This document shows positions 34,206-46,873 of a stretch of DNA of 64,000 bases, piece by piece. The notes under the pieces are model-generated. The model was given only the letters and a program-made list of their open reading frames with translations, had not been told where the DNA came from and did not search any database. The translations under genes were made by a program, and so were the position numbers. This stretch comes from Linnemannia schmuckeri (Eukaryota; Mortierellomycota; Mortierellomycetes; Mortierellales; Mortierellaceae), in contig JANATG010000008.1 in NCBI GenBank assembly GCA_029449235.1, positions 1,984,001 through 2,048,000 on the forward strand, written 5' to 3'. Within the stretch, counting starts at the first letter, position 1. Every line of letters begins with the position of its first letter.

Positions 34206-35209
34206 TTTTTTGTGAAAGGGGAGGTGGAGGGTTTTTATAGGTGGTTTGGGGTTGTTGTTGTTTGTTGTCTCTTGATGGAGATACAGTAGAGGGTTGGGGG
34301 TGTGTGCGTTAATGCAAGTGAGTGAGTGATAGATGGAGATGTAAAGTGGGTATTAGGCAGTAAGGCAAAAGGCTTGCTGTTTTTTTGGTTGAAGATGAAG
34401 ATGAGAGGTAGAAGTGATAGAAAAAAGAAGGAAAGAAGTGGGCACTCCCCCGAGTATTTATGTGTCCTCCTAGAGGGGGCGATGACAAAGAGCAAACGGA
34501 CGGGACCTGAACTTGAACGACCTTCTTTTGGACATGTTTGTTCTTCGTACGCCTCTTATGTCCCAAGTTGTGGTCGGTCAATCGGAGATTGTGCTCTTTC
34601 CTCGTTCATAAATGGCTCGATGACCAGTAAAGAAAAGAATCCCAGTCACAATTTTATATCCTAACCCTCTGAATCAGACATTCAGAACAGATAACGAAGA
34701 ACCAGTGTATGTTCGACTGAGGTTGGAACTCCCCTTCCCTTTTTTTTCCTTTTTTTTCCCTTCAACACTCCTGTGACAGAATGAGGAGATACCTCAGATT
34801 AGAACCAGAAACCAGAGAGAGCATCATTCATGACACTTTCCTTTTCCCCCTCCCCGGACTCAGAGAGAGGATCGGCCTGCAACCAACCAACCCATCCCTG
34901 GGCAGGTTGTTTGATTTTAGGTGTCCGATATCAATTCATTTGATTTTTGGTGACTCGCAACATTTTTCTTTACTTTTTCCTTTTGTTTGATCTGTCACTG
35001 TGTGCCACATAAAAAAACAGCTCGAGTCATAGATTTTTGTAGCAAAGGCTCACTCCACTTTTCATTTCGTGCAGCCCCATTTCGATCGACATCAATAAAC
35101 AAACAAACAATAAACACCCTTCTCCAACCGACAACACACGCACATACACACACACTCTCTCTTTCTCTCTGCTTCGTGGACGCTCCTCTCTCCCTCTCTC
35201 TCCTTCTTG

Positions 35210-35233
35210 CCCCCCCCCCCCCCCCCCCCCCCC
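35210..35233 (+). repeat. Poly-C tract, 24 nt
   Basis: Uninterrupted run of C, following a CT-rich stretch (35150-35205). It is the only long G/C homopolymer in the window. Confidence 0.9.
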
Positions 35234-35699
35234 AATTGATCGATTTGCCTGATTGTACCACTGGCCTCACTTTCTACAATTCAACCAGTTCAACGTTCGA
35301 TTCCCCTATTCTCCGACGGAGTTATGCTTCCTACACAAAGTCCGTGTTATCAGTTGCTGCTCCCTAATTTTGTCTTTTTTCTTTCTGACTGTGCCAGTTT
35401 GTGTGGCACTGGCAACGCACATGCAAAATTTCAAAAACTACTTGAGTCACTCACTTTTTTTAGAGGCGCACTAAAAATCAAGGGGTGGAAATACTCACAG
35501 CAAAAAAAAAAAAAAAAAAAGCATCGACTCATAGTAAAACTGTAAACTGCTCCAATTGACTCTCACAAAAGGAAATATCGCACTTCATACCCATCAAACG
35601 TTCTACGCTTTTCTACGCCGACTCACTCATTCTTTTTCCATTGACGTGCTTTCTTGTTCAATATTCGTTGGTTGTACACACAGAACTGCGGTTCTAGGT

Positions 35700-35940
35700 G
35701 ATGGTACCCTTGCATCCTACTCAATGTTCTGCCGAGCTATCTGCTTCACGAATTCTGGCTCCAATGCCCTAGTCACAATGTACTCGCAATTACATCCTTT
35801 CTTGTCGTTCGTTTCTTGCAATGGTACCCTTACATCTTACTCGAATGCTCCTTCTGACTATTTGCTTCTTAAAAACCTAGCTCCAATATCCTATTCATCA
35901 TGTATTCGCAATTGCATTCCCTTTTTGTGACAGTACTCTT
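35700..35940 (+). repeat. Degenerate tandem repeat, unit about 120 bp
   Basis: Two aligned copies start with GGTACCCTTRCATCYTACTC (35702 and 35823) and share blocks such as GCTCCAATRYCCTA and GTAYTCGCAATTRCAT. A third, weaker partial copy continues to about 36040, with GGGCTCCAATGCACTCGTTA at 36001. Confidence 0.7.
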
Positions 35941-36400
35941 ACTCTTACTCAGAAGTTCCATTGGGATCATATCTTTGATTCTCTCACTTTTTTTTTTTTT
36001 GGGCTCCAATGCACTCGTTACTTTTTCCTTTATCAGGCATCCGTTTGTTCTTGCCGTAAGAGTAATCAAACCCTCGGTGATGGCTCAACAACATTCAAAA
36101 TTCCTTCTAGATCCGAGAGATGCAAACCCGATAACAATAAGCCTACACACTACACCACTTTAGCACGACTTTCACACCAACAAAATAAAATCAATACTAA
36201 CTTGGAGAACCAATCAATCGTCCACCATGTGCAAGTTGTGGAGAGGAACACAAATTCTGACCTGACACGTTAAAGACACCCATATAATAAAAGTCAACAA
36301 ATCAACAAAATAGAATAGTATGATTGTGATGCGATATCAACATAATCCGGATATGAATCATGACAAAACTTTGTTTTCAAATTAAAGTTGTTCTAAGAGA

Positions 36401-37207
36401 TCATGGCTGACCAGCGGCAGCGGCAGCAGCGGCCTCACGCTCACGTTGCAACTTCTCCTGATGCTTAGCCTCAGCAGCCGCCATCGCAGCAGCAGCCATA
36501 GCACGCACCTTCTCATCCCGCAACCGGTCTCTCTCAGCCTTTTCCCTCTCCAACCGCTCCTTACCCAACTGCATAATCCGTTCTTGCTCCTTGGTCGCCT
36601 CACGCTCTCGCTCCCGAAGAGCCTGCTGCTGCTGTTGGTGCTGTGTGAACGCCTCAAACGTCTGGAACTCGCTTAAATTACTGCTGCTGAATGTGCTCAA
36701 AGAACCCATCCGGGGTGTAGTGGGCAAGAGTGGGCTCGACAGTCCCGAAAATGTGCTGCTGCTCGACATGATAGGTGTCGTCGAAGTCGAGATCTTTTCT
36801 GCGGTTGCTGTAGGTCCAGGTGTTGTCAATCCACCAGCAGCACCAGGAGTAGAAACACCAGTACCGACAGTGCCGGCAGCAGCGGCAGCAGCGGCAGCGG
36901 CAGCATTGGCCTCCTTAGCCGCCGCAGCAGCCTTCTGCTTCTCCTCGCGTCGGCCGTCAAAGTGCTTCTTATACTTGGCTGTGCGCACAAGCTCGTCCGC
37001 GCCACTGGCTGCTAACTCCTGTGCCAACACTCCACGGATATGTGCCAATGCCTCAGGTGAATCGTCCGCTCCAATCCATACTTCTACACGATCTCCACGT
37101 GCTCTGCGCGCAAACACTATCATTATCATACCACATATAAGAAGAAAGTAGTTAGCACTTGTCCACTTGTTGAACAAGTATTGTCAAATAATCAAATAAA
37201 CTAACAA

Positions 37208-37244
<37 letters not shown>

Positions 37245-40200
37245 AAGAGCTGCTACCTGCGCCTGTGCTCTCGCCGCGGTAGTCGAGAACGTCTCCAGCC
37301 ATAAGAATCAAAACCGTCTCCCAGACGGTATCGAGCAATGATCGGGGAGGGCAAAGTGTCAGACGGCCTCCATACTTGTTGCGGGGGTCCTCCCACATGG
37401 GCTTGATGCCCTTCTTAAACCAGTGCAAGTTCTGGTTCACCTTCATGGCTGCAGGGCGTACGCGCTCACGAACATACTTCCATGAGGTCGCAAACTGGGG
37501 GACAGTGTGGCAGCTAAACAGGGGTGTGATCGCGCTCGAGTATGCATCCTGAACTTGCGTCTTGTCCTTGGCGCGAGATGTATCCGAGAAGAACAACGTC
37601 CTATTCAGTTAAATTTTGTATACATAAAATTGGTCAGTACTTTGAGCATACCACTCAGAACACGATACTTTCGAGAGCGTATGACTATAACAAGGAAACG
37701 TACCATTCGTCGGAAAGAGGCATTTCGTCGGGGTACTGTCTGGCGGACAAGAACATGCGGATACGCTCTAGCTCTTCCAATTGGGCATCTCCCTTGGCCC
37801 AGTTGGGGAAAAATCCATTCTGAATCATGGGGGTCGTCACCATCTGCAAGCGTCCATAGTAATCATCATCATCGTCGCCGTACTCGCCGCCAGGGGTCAT
37901 AGGAGTACGTGGTGGGTGCTGAAGGGGTCGCATCGAAAAGTAATCCGGGTTCGTGTTGGTTGCACTCCTAGGAGAAAATGCGGCCTGTCCCCCTTCCGTC
38001 AATGTCTGCAGGTGCAAGTTGTGGTTGGAACGAGTGCTCAAGAGGCGTGCAGGGCGCGGTCCACGACGCTTGAACTCTGCCTCGGCAGTCTGGCTGTTGA
38101 GAGGGCTCAAAGGCATCGATCCGTTCATGGGGCTCATAGGAACCTCTGCAATAGGATGGATGGGTCCAACAGGGCTAGAAGGCGCAATGACGGGGATTTG
38201 GACGCTCAACGATGCAGGTGCAGGGGCTGTGCTGGTGACGTTCATGTTGTGCACAGGAACCCAAGAGGGAGTTTGAGGAACAGGAGGGACCGACTCGTTT
38301 GAAGATCCGTGGCTCGAGTTGTTATCAGCATGTGCACGGCTACGCGATCGAGATCTGGATCGGGAGCGAGAACGAGTCCTTGTCTTTTTGGGTTGGTCGC
38401 TTGCTGCTGTCGAATCTGCATTTCCATTGGCTGCGCCGTTGGCGCTCTCATCCTGTTGTCCCTGCAGCTTCTCGCTAGCTGCTGAGGAATCGGCATCATC
38501 AGTCAGATCCCTGTCCTGATCCTGTGTTTGCGCACTGTCCGGCTGCTTGTCCTTCTGGTTCTTTCGGCTTCTCGACCTGCGACGACGGCTGGGTGTGGTG
38601 GGTGTGGTAGGAGAATCGGGTCCATGAGCTGACGAATCTGTGGCGGTACTGTTGGTGTTGTTGCCAACAAGGTTCAATGGAGGAGGGGCAGCCTTCCTCG
38701 CGCGAGCAGGGGTGACCGAGACCAGCTCTGGTGCGGGAAGCGTGGGAACAGAAGATGCAGCAGGTGATGGTGCAGGTACAGCAGATGCGGGAGTGACTTC
38801 TGAAGAACGAAGGCCGTTGACTGCGCTCTGACCGCTTGCTGCTGCTGCTGCTGCTGCTCTCAGACGACTTCCAGGGGGTCGATAGGGTTGAGAAGTGGTG
38901 GGTGTCACAGCAGCAGGTGTCTTTGCAGCCAAAGCCTCATCCGAAGTCACCATCGAAGCCCATGACATGCGCTTCTCGGCTGCTGTAAGTGTTGCCTTGG
39001 GTGCCTCTGGAGTTGCTGAAATAATGTCATCTGTCTTGTGGGTGCTCTCTGTCTCCTTCTTCTCTGCCTCAACTTTAGTCTCTTCTCCCTCCTCCTTAAG
39101 TTGGTCCTGCTCCGTTGTTGTTGTTGCTGATGTGTCGTCCTGGTCAACAGGGCACTCGGCCAGGTCTGTCTCTGGCACATCTCCGACAGGTAGGTTGTGG
39201 GGATGCTCGACGGCCGAATTCTGACCTGGGAGCTTAACTGTTATGGTGGGAGAAGGATATTGGGTTGCGGGGTAATGATAAGTATACTTTCGTTTGCGTG
39301 CAAATGGAGACACGGGGAGAGGGGTCGGACCAGCCGAACCCGGGAGAAGGAGTCGTGGGGAGGTATATGGGGATGGGATTTCATGAGGGATAGAGTAGGC
39401 AAAGAAAGGTGGTACAGAAACGAATGCACGGTCGCGAGCCGTCCTTGGCAAGATGAAGGAGCTTGGGCGAGTGGGCAGGGAAGGGGAGGGGAGAGGGTTG
39501 GCATAAGAAGAAAAGGAATCACGAAGAGGGGTCAAGGGAGCTCTGACAGAGTCCAGAGTGAGAGTCGGTGGGGATTGCTTGAGTGAATCCAGGTTTAGAC
39601 CTAAGCCTCGTGGCGAGGTTGTGGCCATTGTTGTTGGGTTCTGGGGAGAATCAAGTGTCCTTTGAGAGAAGGAAGAAGGACTCGAAGAGAAGGACGACAA
39701 TGGGGGCAATGAAGAGAAGGTGGTATTTCCTTTGGACGACTCGGGTTCTGGATCTGCTGAAACAGAGACAGTAGAAAGCTTTGACTTGGTGGTATTGGTG
39801 GTGGACGACAGGGACGTACCAGTAGATGTAGCGACCTTTGCAGGTGATGATTCTGCAGCGGTGATGGTGGTAGACGAAGCTCCTGCCGACAGTCCTGACG
39901 GGGTCACTGAAGTAGCTCCCGAGGCACCCGTCTCTGTCGCCGTGACGGTGGTAGTCGAGGTAGTAGAGCCGGTCGAGACAGCGGTGATGGGCGGTAACTC
40001 CAAGAGATCCATTGAGACGGCTGCGATAGCCTGCTTCAAGTCCTGCACGGTGACCGTAGAACCGTTTCGGCTGTGGGTGCGGTAGTGGGTTTTGAGGTGC
40101 TGCTGGGGGTTCTTTGGTGGCGCAAGGGAGCCATTCGCGGAAAGAGATGCTGCACAGTGGTGGTGTTGTTGGGGCTGAGCGTCGTCCTCCTGAAGGGGTC

Positions 40201-40594
40201 GAACAGGGACGGGCTTGGAGCGGCTGTCAAGGGTGGTCGAGCTGACTGTGACAACGGCAGCCGGATCGGCACTGAGGGAGAGACGGTTGTTCAAGTCCTT
40301 GTGGAGTCCATTAATGCTGGTATTGACGACAGTAGAGTGGCCAGAGGTCGACGCAGACGGGGCAGCACCAGTTGGTTTTGGGAAGACAAAGTCGGGACGG
40401 AGACCCTCTCCAAGGCCACGGGATTTTCGCCTGGCCTGCATAGCGGCCTTGACAGCGGCGGCAGAGGTAGGAGATGGACTGGAGATATGTCCTGAGTTGG
40501 GTGATCCTGTAGTGACAGAGTCCTCGGGGATCACCTCGTGGGCGGGTGCAAAGGTAGCTGAGGCCTGAGTTGGAGGCGAGTAGTCGGCGGACAT
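36401..40594 (-). CDS. Giant class II eIF4E (4EHP-like) cap-binding protein
   Basis: Exons 37704-40594, 37257-37600 and 36401-37116 join in phase to 1316 aa, against 180-250 aa for ordinary eIF4E. Residues 1 to about 960 are Ser/Thr/Pro-rich and disordered, with an Arg-Ser repeat stretch and a histidine-poor, glutamate-rich patch. The eIF4E fold is at about 962-1125: DEWTLFFSDTSRAKDK, GIKPMWEDPRNKYGG (W1033, E1034) and RVEVWIG (W1092). At the position of the first cap-stacking Trp there is Tyr984, as in the class II protein 4EHP. KYKKHFD at the fold's end also matches 4EHP. After the fold come Ala-rich segments and a charged coiled coil (EREKAERDRLRDEKVRAMAA). The acceptor of intron 2 is placed at TGATAG|TG (37116), which restores the STGAVFARRARGDRVEVW block. 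A role in translational repression or in selective mRNA translation is inferred from class II relatives. Confidence 0.87.
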
Positions 40595-42282
40595 TACGAT
40601 CAGTTTTGTTTCTATGGTCTCTTTTTTTTGGGTCTTTCTTTGTTGAGACGTGTGTTTGTTGATGTATGCAGATGAGAGATGATAGATGATGAGCTTTTTG
40701 TTGTTTTGTTCGTGCCTGTTCGTGCTTGTTTGTGCTTGTTCTTGTTATTGCTGATGTTGTTGATGTGGGTGATTAAGGCAGTGTGAGCAGTTCAAAGTAA
40801 TGTGAGTGTGAAAATGTGAAAGTGTAGTATCGTGATGAGTAAGGTAAGTGGTAGCAGTAGCAAAAACAAATAAGTGTTTAGGTAAGTAGTAAAGTAATGT
40901 AAAGGAGGTAAATATGATTGAATAAATGAATAATAAAAAGAAGAATGAGTGATAAAAGAATGAATGAAAGAAAGAAAGAAAGAGAGAGAGAGAAAGAGAG
41001 AAAGAGAGAAAGAGGAAAAGAGAGAAGGGATGGGATGGAGAAAAGAAGAAAAAAAGAAGCAAAAAAAGGGTGAGGAAGTGGAGTGGGGTTTGGAACAAGT
41101 ACTTCCACAGGAGAGACGAGAGTCTTGCTTGTCTCTTTTTTTTTCGTTTTCTTTTCCTTTGCAACAACAAACAACATCCCCACGATGAGATGATGAGCTG
41201 CGTGTGGTTGCTGATTTGTGTCAAATAAAGTTTTTTTTCCTTCGTATATTTTTCGCACACTCTCATCACTTCCTCTTCCCCTTCAAAACCGCCATCAGTT
41301 ATTACAACCGATTGATACCTTACCTTGCTTTGTTTGTTTGCCTTGAAGGAGCTCTCTTCCTTCCTTTTTCTTTTGCTTGTATTCCTTTGACTTTCTGTCT
41401 CTTTTTTTTTTGTATTTGTCCTGTCAATGGCATCCATTACGGCTCTCCTTCTTCAAACCTCTAATCCTTTGATCGCTATCTGCGCTCTTAACTGATACTG
41501 GCACTGATACACTCAGTCCCTATCAATCACTCATAATAGCTCATCCCTTCACCGTCTCACCTCTCTTTCTCGCTCTTCAATGGTGCGCAAGACTTCCGTC
41601 CATCTCTCTTCTCTCCTCGTTTTCCCACTTGTTATTGTTGTTGCTTTTCAAGACTGTCTGAACCTTAAGACACACCTTAACGCAAAAACAACAATAAACA
41701 CAAAAAAAGGAACGAATGAACATGAAGTAGGGACTCTGAAATGAAAACAAATACTGAGCACAGAAAGAAAAACAACCGCAACAAAAACAATCAACTTGCA
41801 ATTGTCCTTCTTTGGGCTGCAATTAGTCCATTCTCCTACATGCATCATTCACAACAGCTTGTATCCGCGCATTTTTCTCTGCTATGGTCTCCATCGTCAC
41901 CATCGGCGCTTCTTCCCCCAAAGCGACCTAGAAATGGGAAAGAACTAACGTGCTGGAGCGGTGGATGAAAATCCAAGGAAAGGAAAGACAAAAAGAGATG
42001 GAAGAGGAAGCATCATCGATTTTCCACAACTTATCGCCTTTATGGTTAACGCCCAAGAGATCGGGCCTAAAAAAAGTATCAGGTCCATAAATAAATGCAC
42101 GCCTTATGTGTGTGTGAACAGACTGCACGAGCATGCATTCCTGACAACTATCCTTCATTTACTGCTCTCCCCTCGTCTTTGTCAACCGTCACCTGTCCTT
42201 TCATTCATTCATTCATTACACAAAGGCGCAATTTACAAGTTTTCTCCTGTTTCCTTTTCTTGAATAGCCTCAAACTACCCGC
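40595..42282. other. Intergenic region, no gene seen
   Basis: Contains the promoter side of the eIF4E-like gene: repeated TTGTTCGTGCCTG units near 40700-40745, a GA-rich tract with (GAAA)n at 40960-41040, and a T/C-rich segment to 41450. No spliced coding path was found. Confidence 0.55.
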
Positions 42283-42525
42283 TTACTTCCATTTTGTATC
42301 TGCCAATGCAGGATAGACGGGCGGATCGATATACTCGACACTTTGTTTTTCTTTCTGCTTAATTTGCTCATAAAACGGAGCAAGTTGATAATTCATGAAC
42401 AGAGAGGACTGCATACACACCCCTGTGAGCAATCGAAGCGCCCTTCCCCAGGGCTCCAAGTCAAGCAGGCACAGTGTCATTCTTTCTGTTGAAAAAGAAA
42501 TAAAAAATGCAGAATGAGCCGCCAC
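42283..42525 (-). CDS. Small protein, possible serine palmitoyltransferase small subunit
   Basis: An 80-codon frame whose inner part reads MTLCLLDLEPWGRALRLLTG followed by a mildly hydrophobic stretch ending in LAPFYEQ and a polar tail. Small subunits of serine palmitoyltransferase (ssSPT/Tsc3) are 55-85 aa, with a single membrane helix preceded by L-x-x-LEPWE. The LEPWG match is the only basis for the call. The start is uncertain. ATG 42525 gives 80 aa, but a pyrimidine tract with CAACAG just before an inner ATG (42481) suggests either an intron in the leader or a missing first exon. It could also be a chance frame. Confidence 0.35.
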   Translation of the reverse strand: MAAHSAFFISFSTERMTLCLLDLEPWGRALRLLTGVCMQSSLFMNYQLAPFYEQIKQKEKQSVEYIDPPVYPALADTKWK

Positions 42526-44283
42526 AACTATAAAACTACAAGGTATAAGAGAACCATTATTTTACTTGAGAGACGAGAGGGCGTACAGGTTTTTCTATCA
42601 GTTGAGTCCTATATGAGCATAGCTCAGCCTTCTACCCTCTCCGGTTGTTGAAATAGAAGGCGAGAGCGAGGGTGAGAGCGACAGAGCGCAAAAAAGAAGA
42701 AAAACACTCATCCGCTGCATACCCTTCTTTGCACCCCTGTGGCTCTTATATGCTCGTTTTTATTATGGCTGTCACTATTGTTATTGCCGACGGTGCCGGT
42801 GCTGTTCATTTGTTAAAGGGCAGGGTGTTCTAGTACCAAGAAGATTCCCTTGAAGAGGTGGGTTCACCCACACTACGATCAAACAAAAAAAGTTTTTTGA
42901 GGTTGAGGCGACAACGCTCAAGGTCAAGAATGCGAATCCAAAGGAAGGAAGGAAGCGAGCATGCAATAAAAAACATAAAAAAAATTGCGCCCAGCTCACA
43001 TGTCGATTGCCATGAAGTCAAGTCGCTCATTAATATATAATGCCACAACTCTCATGTGGTGTTTTTCGTTTATCTTTTTTTTTCTTTTTTTTTTCCTTGC
43101 ACAAGCGCAAAGGGCGCTTGGTAATTGAGAGTGAGGTGCTTGGATCCCACACAATGCCTTTGACGATATGAATGCCATGATTGCCCATTTGTTGAGGTTT
43201 TGCTTTTTGTTGCTGCAATATTGTAATGTTGCGACACGCGTGTGCGCGCACCTCACACGCTATAAAAATAGCGACAAGTCATAACAAGTCATAACAATCA
43301 ACTAACAACAAGCAACAGCGCCATCGTCGTATTGGTCCATGCCGCCGAGTACCGTTGACCGGTCCAACTTGTCCTCTGTCAGTGCAATCCAGGCCCAAAG
43401 TAGCTCTGTTAGCCGTACTGTAGGTACTTGTTACGCCACCCCCTTTTTCTGCCACATGGCCTCAGAAAGAGCGTTAGGATTAGAGTAGAACTCGTGATCA
43501 GCTGAAGCCCTGGGTAGTTGTGGCTTTGTACTGTACCTTATCACCCATAATTGACTAGGTAGGCGACCTCTTCCGGCACGGTGTGCCTTCCACTCCCCCA
43601 CACAACGCAAGTTTTTTACAAGGCAAGTTGAGACATTGGGGCAAGCCTGAGAATGCAGCACTTGAAATTATGGTCTTGCATCTTACTCATTCTTCGCTGT
43701 TTCCCATTTCCAATCAGCCGCACAGCAAGCAGGAAGAGGAAGGCCCATGCTTATTACCACATGGGTAATATTTTGCGTCTGCTCATTGCATCACATTTCA
43801 TTTAAGTTGTCTCGCAACATTGGGTGTTGTTTTGTGCAAATTGGATGATTCAGAAGCAAAGGTTGCTTTCGAAAGTCATGAGGAAGGAACGAGACGAAGA
43901 AGAGGAAGGTGGGCGGATCCATCCCTTTGGACAATGGCAGCAGACTATTTCTGAACGGCAGCTACTGTGTTATTTTTCTTGATATCAGAGTCTGCTTTCA
44001 AACAGATGCATGCTGCCAAACATCGAACGCATATCTCCAGGAATGGGATAATCAAGACGAGGCATGCATGGAGTGCTCAAGTTTTGGTTTCAGTACCAAT
44101 AATGAGAACACTCTTTATACTTGTCTGGCGAGAAGAGCAGAGAATAGGTGAGTTGTCGGGTGGATGAGGAACACAATGGAAAAGAACAAAGAGCACCGCT
44201 CAACCTTTCCCAAAAGTTGCCACTAAATCTATGGCACGACAAAAATGGTGGCGTCTTTTCTTTGTCCTGGGAATGGGGTCTAA

Positions 44284-44318
<35 letters not shown>

Positions 44319-45168
44319 CCCGTTTCTCGCTTGGTCCCTGATTCTTCCGACGTAGACTGGATCGTTCCTTTCCCTTCACTTTGTGAACAGTGAGAAATGA
44401 ACATGAAGAAAATATAACAGGCCATTGAGCCATTGACTGATTCCTCGGGGGTATGGACGCCCCCCTTTACTTCTTTTCCTTCTCTCTTGTCAGCTATGAG
44501 CCATGGCACGAACGTAAGCAACAAGTCCATTAGCACATCGCTGTTGAGCATACAAAACGAATAGAAAAGATAGCGCAAGAAATGTAAGAATAGTAAGCGT
44601 GCTGGATATATAACGAAGGGACCACGAATGAGCATTGGTGATCCTTGGTTGCTCCCTTTCCGGACCCTCTGACAGAACAAGGATCAATGGGTACACCCAC
44701 TCGTGTGTGTCATTCAGTTCGTTGTGTGTGAGTAAGGTACGTGTATTTGATTTTTTTAATGTTTTCCTTCTCCGCATCGTCCACCGCACTCTCTTCCTTT
44801 CTTTCCTCTCCATTTCTCACCTTCCTTTCGTTCGTTTGTTCTTCTCCGCTCTAACTCCACGCTCACGCTCACGCTCACTCTCACTTCCTATCCCTCCTCA
44901 ACTCTCACGATCTCTTTTTTGTCTCCGTGTGTTTCCATTGTCCCCTTTGACTGTTTCCGTTCGCTCCCTTCCTTCTTTACCCCTTTCGCTGCTCTTCGAT
45001 TTTAGTGACTCCTTCCTTCCCCTTCAATTCCTCTATCTCCTCTTTCCATTCTTTATTTTGTTCTTTTCTTCTTCCTCTTCTCTCTTCCTCTAACATACAA
45101 CAACTACAAGACGTCAAGAACCGAACTTCATACCCAAGAACATAACAACAATTACAACGACACCAACC
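42526..45168. other. Intergenic region, no confident gene
   Basis: 2.6 kb. A TATA-like CATATAAGAG on the minus strand near 42750 could belong to the small gene to the left. A 33-nt T run lies at 44286-44318. The stretch 44770-45100 is T/C-rich with CTCACG repeats and is the likely promoter and leader of the carrier gene at 45169. No other spliced frame was recognised. Confidence 0.55.
44286..44318 (+). repeat. Poly-T tract, 33 nt
   Basis: Uninterrupted T run in an intergenic region. Confidence 0.85.
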
Positions 45169-46873
45169 ATGCCGAAATCATACACAGGAAGCGTAGCAAC
45201 GGTAAACACAAAAAATAAATGACCTCATTACTTGACAACAACTCATTCACAAACCATGACAGCAACCCAGGAGGTCTTCAGACCGTAATCCACCAACCCG
45301 TCATTCGGTCAAAGAGAACAGGACACTCTTCCTTTTTCTTGGTTGAACAAAGAATGCAACAGCAACTCCAGCGACTCAGGAGTAGCAAATAAGTGGAATC
45401 GTCAGGAAGGAGAATGACAGCCTGTGACTGATCAGGGTACAAATAGGTCCCTAACGGAAAAAAATCCCAGGGGCGGCAGGAGACAGGATGAATCAAAACA
45501 AAAAATCTACTTTTCAAGGCCGAAATGCTAACTGCGCTGTTCTCTTCTCAAACTCATGTATATTGTATGATACAGGACCAAGCATTGGCAGGATTCACTG
45601 GAGGTGCTGTATCGACAATCTTCCTTCACCCTCTCGACCTCATCAAGACGCGGTTCCAAGGTATGGATACATGCAACAAAAGAAAAAAGGCGAAGGATAG
45701 ATGTGAAATGCGGAAGTGTGATCAGTGAACGTTTCTTTCTTTCAAGATAATTTTGCCCGCACTTCAAACGCGAAGAAATCCAATTTTCTCTAACAACCTA
45801 CATCGCCTCTCTGATAGTGAATGCATCACAGGCAGCTCCAAAGCTCGGAGGAACACTTCGCAGCTTCCAACAGATCTACAGGACCGAGGGTTTCCGTCAT
45901 GGACTCTATCGTGGATTAACACCCAACTTTGCAGGCGCCACAGTCTCCTGGGGTCTGTACTTTTATCTCTATGCCGGGATCAAGGCTAGCATGCCCGTCG
46001 ACCCCAACACAGGACGTCTCGGACCTACGCAACATATGGCGGCCAGTATGCTCGGAGGAGCTCTAACGGCTGTTGTTACCAACCCCTTTTGGGTCATCAA
46101 GACTCGCATGTGTACCACTAAAAAGGCAACCCCTGGATCATACCAGAGTCTGATCGGCGGATTAACGTCGCTTTTCAGGTCCGAGGGCGTCCAGGGACTC
46201 TACAGAGGAATTGTCCCCGCGCTTTTTGGGGTCAGTCACGGAGCAATCCAGTTTATGGCCTATGAGCAGCTCAAGTATTGGAGACAGGAGGTCAAGAAGA
46301 AGCGGTGGGAGAAGCAGTTCCTTGAGGAGGTCCGAGGCAAGGCCAACGTCCCCATTTCCGACACTGCTGCTGCTGTTCAGTCCTCGGAGTCGACAGGCGT
46401 GAGCATGGATGCAAAGACGTTTGCAAAGTTGCGGGAATCAAGACTGTTGGAGAAGAAGCATGACTGGGAGACCCTTTCGACAATCGAGTACTTGTGCATG
46501 GCTGCCTCTTCCAAGGTTACTGCGACTGTTGCAACATACCCATACCAGGTCTTGCGGTCTCGTCTTCAGATGATGCGTAACCCCCAGACGGGGGTCGAGT
46601 ACACCGGAGTCATGGACTGCATCCGCAAAATCAAGAGGTACTTAGAGCCATTAATAGTCTCGGTGTATCAGCTGGCAATGCGTAATGTGTTGGGGATTGA
46701 TGACTAACCTGAATACTATCTTTTACAATAGAGCGGAGGGTCTCCTTGGATTTTACAAGGGAGTTGCGCCCAATGTTATCCGTGTGCTACCAGGAACATG
46801 TATCACATTTCTTGTCTACGAGACAGTGAGTGCGTGGTGCCGTAACCATGCACGGTACGGACTGGACGAGTAA
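45169..46873 (+). CDS. Mitochondrial FAD/folate carrier, SLC25A32 type
   Basis: Exons 45169-45201, 45576-45660, 45818-46637 and 46732-46873 join to 359 aa. It is a member of the mitochondrial carrier family, six membrane helices in three repeats. The three signature motifs are HPLDLIKTRFQ, TNPFWVIKTRMCT and TYPYQVLRSRLQM; the FWVIKTR form of the second is characteristic of SLC25A32/Flx1 and pyrimidine carriers. GLTPNFAGATVSWGLYFYLY, GVSHGAIQFMAYEQLKY and GFYKGVAPNVIRVLPGTCIT align closely with human SLC25A32 as I know it. Family members import FAD (yeast Flx1) or folate. An insertion of about 55 residues rich in Lys/Glu/Ser follows the fourth helix. SDH2, a subunit of a FAD enzyme complex, lies 1.7 kb away. 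Confidence 0.92.

Larger units (their letters stand above)
34206..36400. other. Intergenic region with poly-C and degenerate repeats
   Basis: Nearly 2.2 kb without a credible gene. The left end is the DAHP synthase promoter. The remainder holds a 24-nt C run, a 19-nt A run (35502-35520) and degenerate repeats of about 120 bp at 35700-36040. Open frames are low-complexity. Confidence 0.6.

Noticed and set aside
42601..42665. tRNA-like AGCATAGCTCAG segment and CCTTCTA/TAGAAGG hairpin
   Set aside because: No acceptor stem, T-arm or anticodon loop could be completed.
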